Positions 59,138-64,000 of a stretch of 64,000 nt of DNA are shown one piece after another. Both the position numbers and the translations under genes were made by a program. Position 1 is the first letter of the stretch; each line of letters starts with the position of its first letter. The notes under the pieces are model-generated. The model was not told where the DNA came from, made no database searches, and worked only from the letters and a program-made list of their open reading frames with translations. The stretch is from Heliocybe sulcata (lineage: Eukaryota > Basidiomycota > Agaricomycetes > Gloeophyllales > Gloeophyllaceae), in assembly GCA_004369045.1 (NCBI GenBank), contig ML213508.1, positions 711,748 through 775,747 on the forward strand, given 5' to 3'.

Positions 59138-62100
59138 ATGGCGACGCCCAGGCACCCCGACAACATCTACCCTGGTTCTTCCCCGCCTTCCGACCCTCAT
59201 GACCCCTTCGCCTCCGCCAACCAGAGGTACTACGACAACGACTCTGACCAGGCTGACCCTTATCGTCGAAGAGATACTTATGCTTCGGACAGCAGCGATG
59301 CTGCCCTCAACGACGACGACAGATATTATGACCAGGGCGGGAATTATGGGCGCTACGGTAAGTGACACGTTCCAGACGGGATAGCCTCGCCGGCGCCGAA
59401 ACACGCCCTGATATACATCATTCCTGTAGGTAACCCTGATACCGACTCCGACGTGGATGTCTATGGGCAGAAGTACGCTCCTTCTGCAGAGTCCCTAGGC
59501 CCGCCGCGCATGGAGTCATCCACTCCGACGTTCGTTGATTACGGAGGCCCTCCGGGCGCTAGAGAGCAATACCCTGCGTGGACGGCAGAACGCAATATTC
59601 CCCTCTCGAAGGAGGAGATTGAGGACATCTTCCTCGACCTCACGCAGAAATTTGGCTTCCAGCGGGACTCTATGAGAAACATGGTGCGTAGCATGCGATC
59701 CTACGCGCTCTCGCTTTGCGGCATTCTAACGCCGTATTGTCGAATTTAGTTCGATTTCGTGATGCAGCTGCTCGACAGTCGCGCGTCGCGCATGTCGCCG
59801 GACCAGGCTCTACTAACGTTACACGCCGACTACATCGGCGGACAACACGCCAACTACCGCAAGTGGTACTTCGCCGCGCAGCTCGATCTCGATGACGCCG
59901 TCGGGCAGACGCAGAACCCTGGCCTGCAGCGGCTCAAGTCGACGAAGCGCCGGGGCGGAAGGGGTGCGGAGAAGTCGTTGAGTTCTGCAATGGAGCGGTG
60001 GCGTCAAGCTATGAACAACATGAGCCAGTACGATCGCCTGCGGCAAATCGCTTTGTTCCTCCTGTGTTGGGGCGAGGCGGCGCAAGTGCGGTTCATGCCG
60101 GAGTGCTTATGCTTCATCTTCAAGTGCGCGGATGACTATTACCGGTCCCCGGAGTGCCAAAACCGGCTAGACCCCGTGCCCGAGGGCTTGTATTTGCGTG
60201 CTGTGGTGAAGCCGCTGTATCGGTTTATCCGGGACCAGGGCTACGAGGTGGTTGATGGCAAGTTCGTGCGGAGGGAACGGGATCACGACCAAATCATCGG
60301 GTACGACGATGTGAACCAGCTTTTCTGGTACCCTGAAGGTATCGCGAGGATTGTCCTCGCCGACAAGGTATGTTGCTCAGTACTCATACTCCCTGGTAAG
60401 CCTAACTGTTCCCTACCAGACCCGCCTAGTCGACGTCGCGCCGGCACAACGCTTCATGAAGTTCGACCGCATCGAATGGAACCGCGTCTTCTTCAAGACC
60501 TACTACGAGAAGCGGTCGTTTGGTCACCTCCTGGTCAACTTCAACCGTATATGGGTAACCCACATCTCCATATATTGGTTCTACACGGCGTATAACTCAC
60601 CAACGGTGTACGGCGGTGACACCTCCGCCGCCATCACATGGTCCGCCACCGCACTCGGCGGCGCTGTTGCCACGGCTATCATGATCCTTGCGACGATTGC
60701 GGAGTTCTCGTACATCCCGACCACCTGGAACAACACGTCTCACCTTACGCGCCGATTAATCTTCCTGTTCATCACCCTCGGTCTCACTGCTGGCCCCACC
60801 TTTTACGTCGCGATTGCTGTCGGCAACGGGAGCGGCGGGTCGTTGCCGCTCATCCTCGGTATCGTCCAGTTCTTCATCTCCGTGGTCGCGACGGTCCTGT
60901 TCGCGATTATGCCCTCCGGTCGAATGTTCGGCGATCGTGTCGCGGGCAAGTCGAGGAAGTACCTCGCGAGCCAGACCTTCACGGCGAGTTACCCCGACCT
61001 GCATTTCCAGGCGCGCCTTGGCTCGGTTCTTCTTTGGGTGCTGATCTTTGGATGCAAGCTTACGGAGTCGTACTTCTTCTTGACGGCGCGTTTCGGAGAG
61101 TCCATCCGCGTCATGGCGGGTATGAAGATTCAAGGCTGCAATGATCGCTACTTCGGCAATGGGCTGTGTCGCAACCAGGCTGCGTTCACGCTCACGATCA
61201 TGTACATCATGGACCTCGTGCTGTTTTTCCTCGACACCTTCCTTTGGTACATCATCTGGTATACAGTGATTTCGATCGCCAGGAGCTTCATTTTGGGTCT
61301 GAGTATCTGGACGCCGTGGAAGGATATCTACACCCGCTTGCCGAAGAGGATCTACGCCAAACTCTTGGCTACTGCGGATATGGAGGTTAAATACAAGCCC
61401 AAGGTGAGTTCCGTCTCCGCTTACGACAGGTCTTGATTATTAATGCGTTGTACAGGTCTTGGTCTCGCAAATCTGGAACGCCATCATCATCTCGATGTAC
61501 CGCGAGCACCTCCTGTCCATCGACCACGTCCAGAAGCTGCTATACCACCAGGTTGACCAGGGTAACGAGGGTCGCCGGAGCCTGCGCGCCCCAGCGTTCT
61601 TCCTCTCGCAGAGTGACAAGAATTTCAAGGGAGAGTTCTTCCCCCGCGGTAGTGAGGCGGAGCGGAGGATTTCGTTCTTCGCGCAATCCTTGACCACGGC
61701 GATCCCCGAGCCAGTCCCTGTGGATGCCATGCCGACCTTCACGGTGTTGACCCCGCATTACAGCGAGAAGGTGGGAATTTGTGCATGAGCGTGCTTATAA
61801 TCCGTTCCCTGACTCCCGATTATTAGATCCTTCTGTCGTTGCGTGAGATCATCCGCGAAGAGGACCAGACGACCCGTGTTACGCTCCTCGAGTATCTGAA
61901 GCAGCTGCACCCCGTCGAGTGGGATAACTTCGTCAAGGACACCAAGATCCTGGCGGAGGAGTCTCAGATGTTCAATGGACCCAATCCCTTCGGCGCTGAT
62001 GAGAAGGGCCAGTCGAAGACTGATGACCTTCCATTCTACTGCATTGGTTTCAAGAGTGCGGCGCCCGAATTCACGCTTCGGACGCGTATTTGGGCTTCGC

Positions 62101-64000
62101 TGCGTGCTCAGACGCTCTACCGCACGGTCTCCGGTATGATGAATTACTCCAAGGCTATCAAGCTACTGTACCGTGTCGAGAACCCGGAGGTTGTCCAACT
62201 CTTCGGCGGGAACACTGACAAGCTCGAGCGCGAGCTCGAACGTATGGCACGCCGCAAATTTAAGTTCATCGTCTCGATGCAGCGCTACTCGAAGTTCAAC
62301 AAGGAGGAGCAGGAGAATGCGGAGTTCTTGCTTCGTGCGTACCCCGACCTCCAGATCGCATACCTCGACGAAGAACCTCCGCGCAAGGAAGGTGGCGATC
62401 CCCGAATCTTCTCTGCTCTCATCGACGGTCACTCCGAGTTTGTCCCCGAAACTGGTCGGCGCCGTCCCAAGTTCCGCATCGAGCTCCCTGGTAACCCCAT
62501 CTTGGGCGACGGTAAATCGGACAATCAGAACCACGCCATCATCTTCTACCGCGGCGAGTACATGCAGCTCATTGACGCCAATCAGGATAACTATCTTGAG
62601 GAGTGTTTGAAGATTAGGAACATCCTCGGCGAGTTCGAGGAGTACTCTGTCTCTACGCAGAGCCCGTACGCTACCTGGGGTCAGAAGGAGTTCAAGAAGC
62701 CTCCTGTCGCCATCGTCGGGGCTCGCGAGTACATCTTCTCCGAGAACATTGGTATCCTTGGCGACATCGCTGCTGGCAAGGAGCAGACGTTCGGTACTCT
62801 CGCCGCTCGGTCTTTAGCTTGGATCGGTGGAAAGCTTCACTATGGCCACCCGGATTTCCTCAATGCGCTCTTCATGAATACGCGCGGCGGTGTCTCTAAG
62901 GCACAGAAGGGTCTCCACCTGAACGAAGATATCTACGCTGGTATGAACGCCATCGGTCGTGGAGGACTTATCAAGCACACGGAGTACTACCAGTGCGGTA
63001 AAGGACGTGATCTCGGTTTCGGCACGATCTTGAACTTCCAGACGAAGATCGGCACTGGTATGGGGGAGCAGATGCTCTCTCGGGAGTATTATTATCTGGG
63101 CACCCAGCTTCCTATGGACCGCTTCCTCACGTTCTACTACGGCCATCCTGGTTTCCACATCAACAACATGCTTGTTATCCTCTCGGTGCAACTCTTCGTC
63201 GTTACCCGTGAGTGACAGGTCTCTATTGGGATGTACTCTAGCTGATGTTCTCTTGCAGTCGTGTTCTTGGGGACGTTGAATGCCGAACTCACGATCTGCC
63301 AATACACGTCGACCGGCGGATTGATTGGCGGTCAAGGAGGATGCTACAACCTCGTTCCGGTCTTCGGCTGGATCGAGCGCTGTATCATTGGTATCCTTTT
63401 GGTATTCATGATCAACTTCTTGCCGCTATTCTTACAAGGTACTTGTGTTCTCCGGTCCTCTTTTCGCTAAGCTGATGTGCTTTGCAGAGCTCGTCGAGCG
63501 TGGTACTGGCCGTGCGATCTTCCGTCTTGGCAAGCAGTTCTTGTCCCTGGCGCCTGTCTTCGAAGTCTTCTCGACGCAGATCTACACACACTCGATCTTG
63601 AGCAACTTGAATTTCGGTGGTGCTCGCTACATCGCGACCGGGCGTGGCTTTGCTACTTCCAGGATCTCGTTCAGCATCCTCCTGTCGCGTTTCGCTGGTC
63701 CCAGTATCTACCTTGGAATGCGCACCCTGCTCATGCTGTTGTACGTCACCATGGCACTCTGGACCCCGTACTTGATCTACTTCTGGATCTCGACGCTGTC
63801 TCTCTGCGTCGCGCCGTTCTTATTCAACCCGCATCAATTTGCCTTTGCTGACTTCGTCATTGACTACCGGTATGTTCCTTTGTCTTAGCATTCAGATGCT
63901 CGACTAATCTTCCCAAAGAGAATTCTTGCGGTGGATGTGCCGTGGCAACTCGCGGTCCCATAACAATTCCTGGATCGGGTACTGTCGGCTGTCGCGCACG
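59138..64000 (+). CDS. FKS1: 1,3-beta-glucan synthase catalytic subunit (cut by window edge)
   Basis: Nine exons lie in the window: 59138-59357, 59430-59683, 59750-60367, 60420-61403, 61456-61770, 61827-63207, 63259-63438, 63488-63869 and 63919-64000 onward. They give 1472 aa so far; the family is usually 1750-1950 aa. A Tyr/Asp-rich cytosolic N-terminus is followed by the FKS1 domain ([20 protein letters not shown]), a first transmembrane set ([17 protein letters not shown] onwards), and the GT48 catalytic region with [73 protein letters not shown] and [14 protein letters not shown]. The second membrane set begins near 63150. The plasma-membrane enzyme polymerises UDP-glucose into wall beta-1,3-glucan under Rho1 and is the echinocandin target. 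Confidence 0.97.

Noticed and set aside
62163-63335. Minus-strand frames opposite glucan synthase
   Set aside because: Shadows of the strongly biased glucan synthase codons.
1-64000. tRNA, rRNA or complete LTR/LINE elements
   Set aside because: I looked for tRNA B-box-like GGTTCGANTCC strings, reverse transcriptase motifs and long direct terminal repeats and saw none that held up; a dedicated scan could still find a diverged tRNA.

Overview
The window looks like nuclear DNA of a filamentous basidiomycete (Agaricomycetes, possibly a polypore). Genes are interrupted by many 45-65 bp GT..AG introns. Two genes belong to what I take to be the Clp1 (clampless1) family of clamp-connection regulators. 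Others are typical of filamentous fungi: NADPH oxidase, a velvet regulator, a Zn2Cys6 factor, a thaumatin-like protein and 1,3-beta-glucan synthase. All exon models were read by eye from splice signals and frame continuity; no transcript data or database search was used.

Layout. 0.1-1.7 kb: an array of imperfect palindromes. 2.8-4.2 kb: a tyrosine-kinase-like kinase (+). 5.6-6.0 kb: a small unknown gene (-). 6.4-8.6 kb: NADPH oxidase (+). 8.9-9.8 kb: a retropepsin-like gene (-). 10.5-12.2 kb: NADP isocitrate dehydrogenase (-). 13.7-14.7 kb: a diverged RNase H1-like locus (+). 15.2-17.8 kb: a 4-coumarate-CoA-ligase-like acyl-CoA synthetase (-). 17.8-27.9 kb is gene-poor: a short Clp1-like gene (22.3 kb, +), a coiled-coil protein built on 21-bp repeats (24.0 kb, -) and a small basic protein (26.7 kb, +). 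27.9-31.0 kb: a 930-residue SAP-domain protein with a NuSAP-like motif (-). 34.2-35.4 kb: a full-length Clp1-like gene (+). 35.9-38.7 kb: the DEAD-box helicase Dbp4 (+). 39.4-43.1 kb: a Zn2Cys6 transcription factor (-). 46.4-49.1 kb: a REEP/TB2 membrane protein (-) diverging from a BAH-PHD protein (+). 49.7-51.1 kb: a VelB-like velvet regulator (-). 52.2 kb: a perfect 23-bp hairpin. 54.8-56.2 kb: a thaumatin-like protein (-). From 59.1 kb to the right edge: 1,3-beta-glucan synthase (+, incomplete).

Themes. Isocitrate dehydrogenase and the acyl-CoA synthetase, about 3 kb apart, both end in AKL, a type 1 peroxisomal signal. The dehydrogenase signal lies alone in the last exon, so splicing could choose its compartment. 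The dehydrogenase makes NADPH, while the nearby NADPH oxidase consumes it. Developmental control is well represented (two Clp1-like genes, velvet, Zn2Cys6, BAH-PHD, NADPH oxidase), as are cell wall and surface functions (glucan synthase, thaumatin-like protein). Very small coding exons (4, 7, 10, 11 and 13 nt) recur. The least explained items are the palindrome array, the perfect hairpin and the NuSAP-like architecture.
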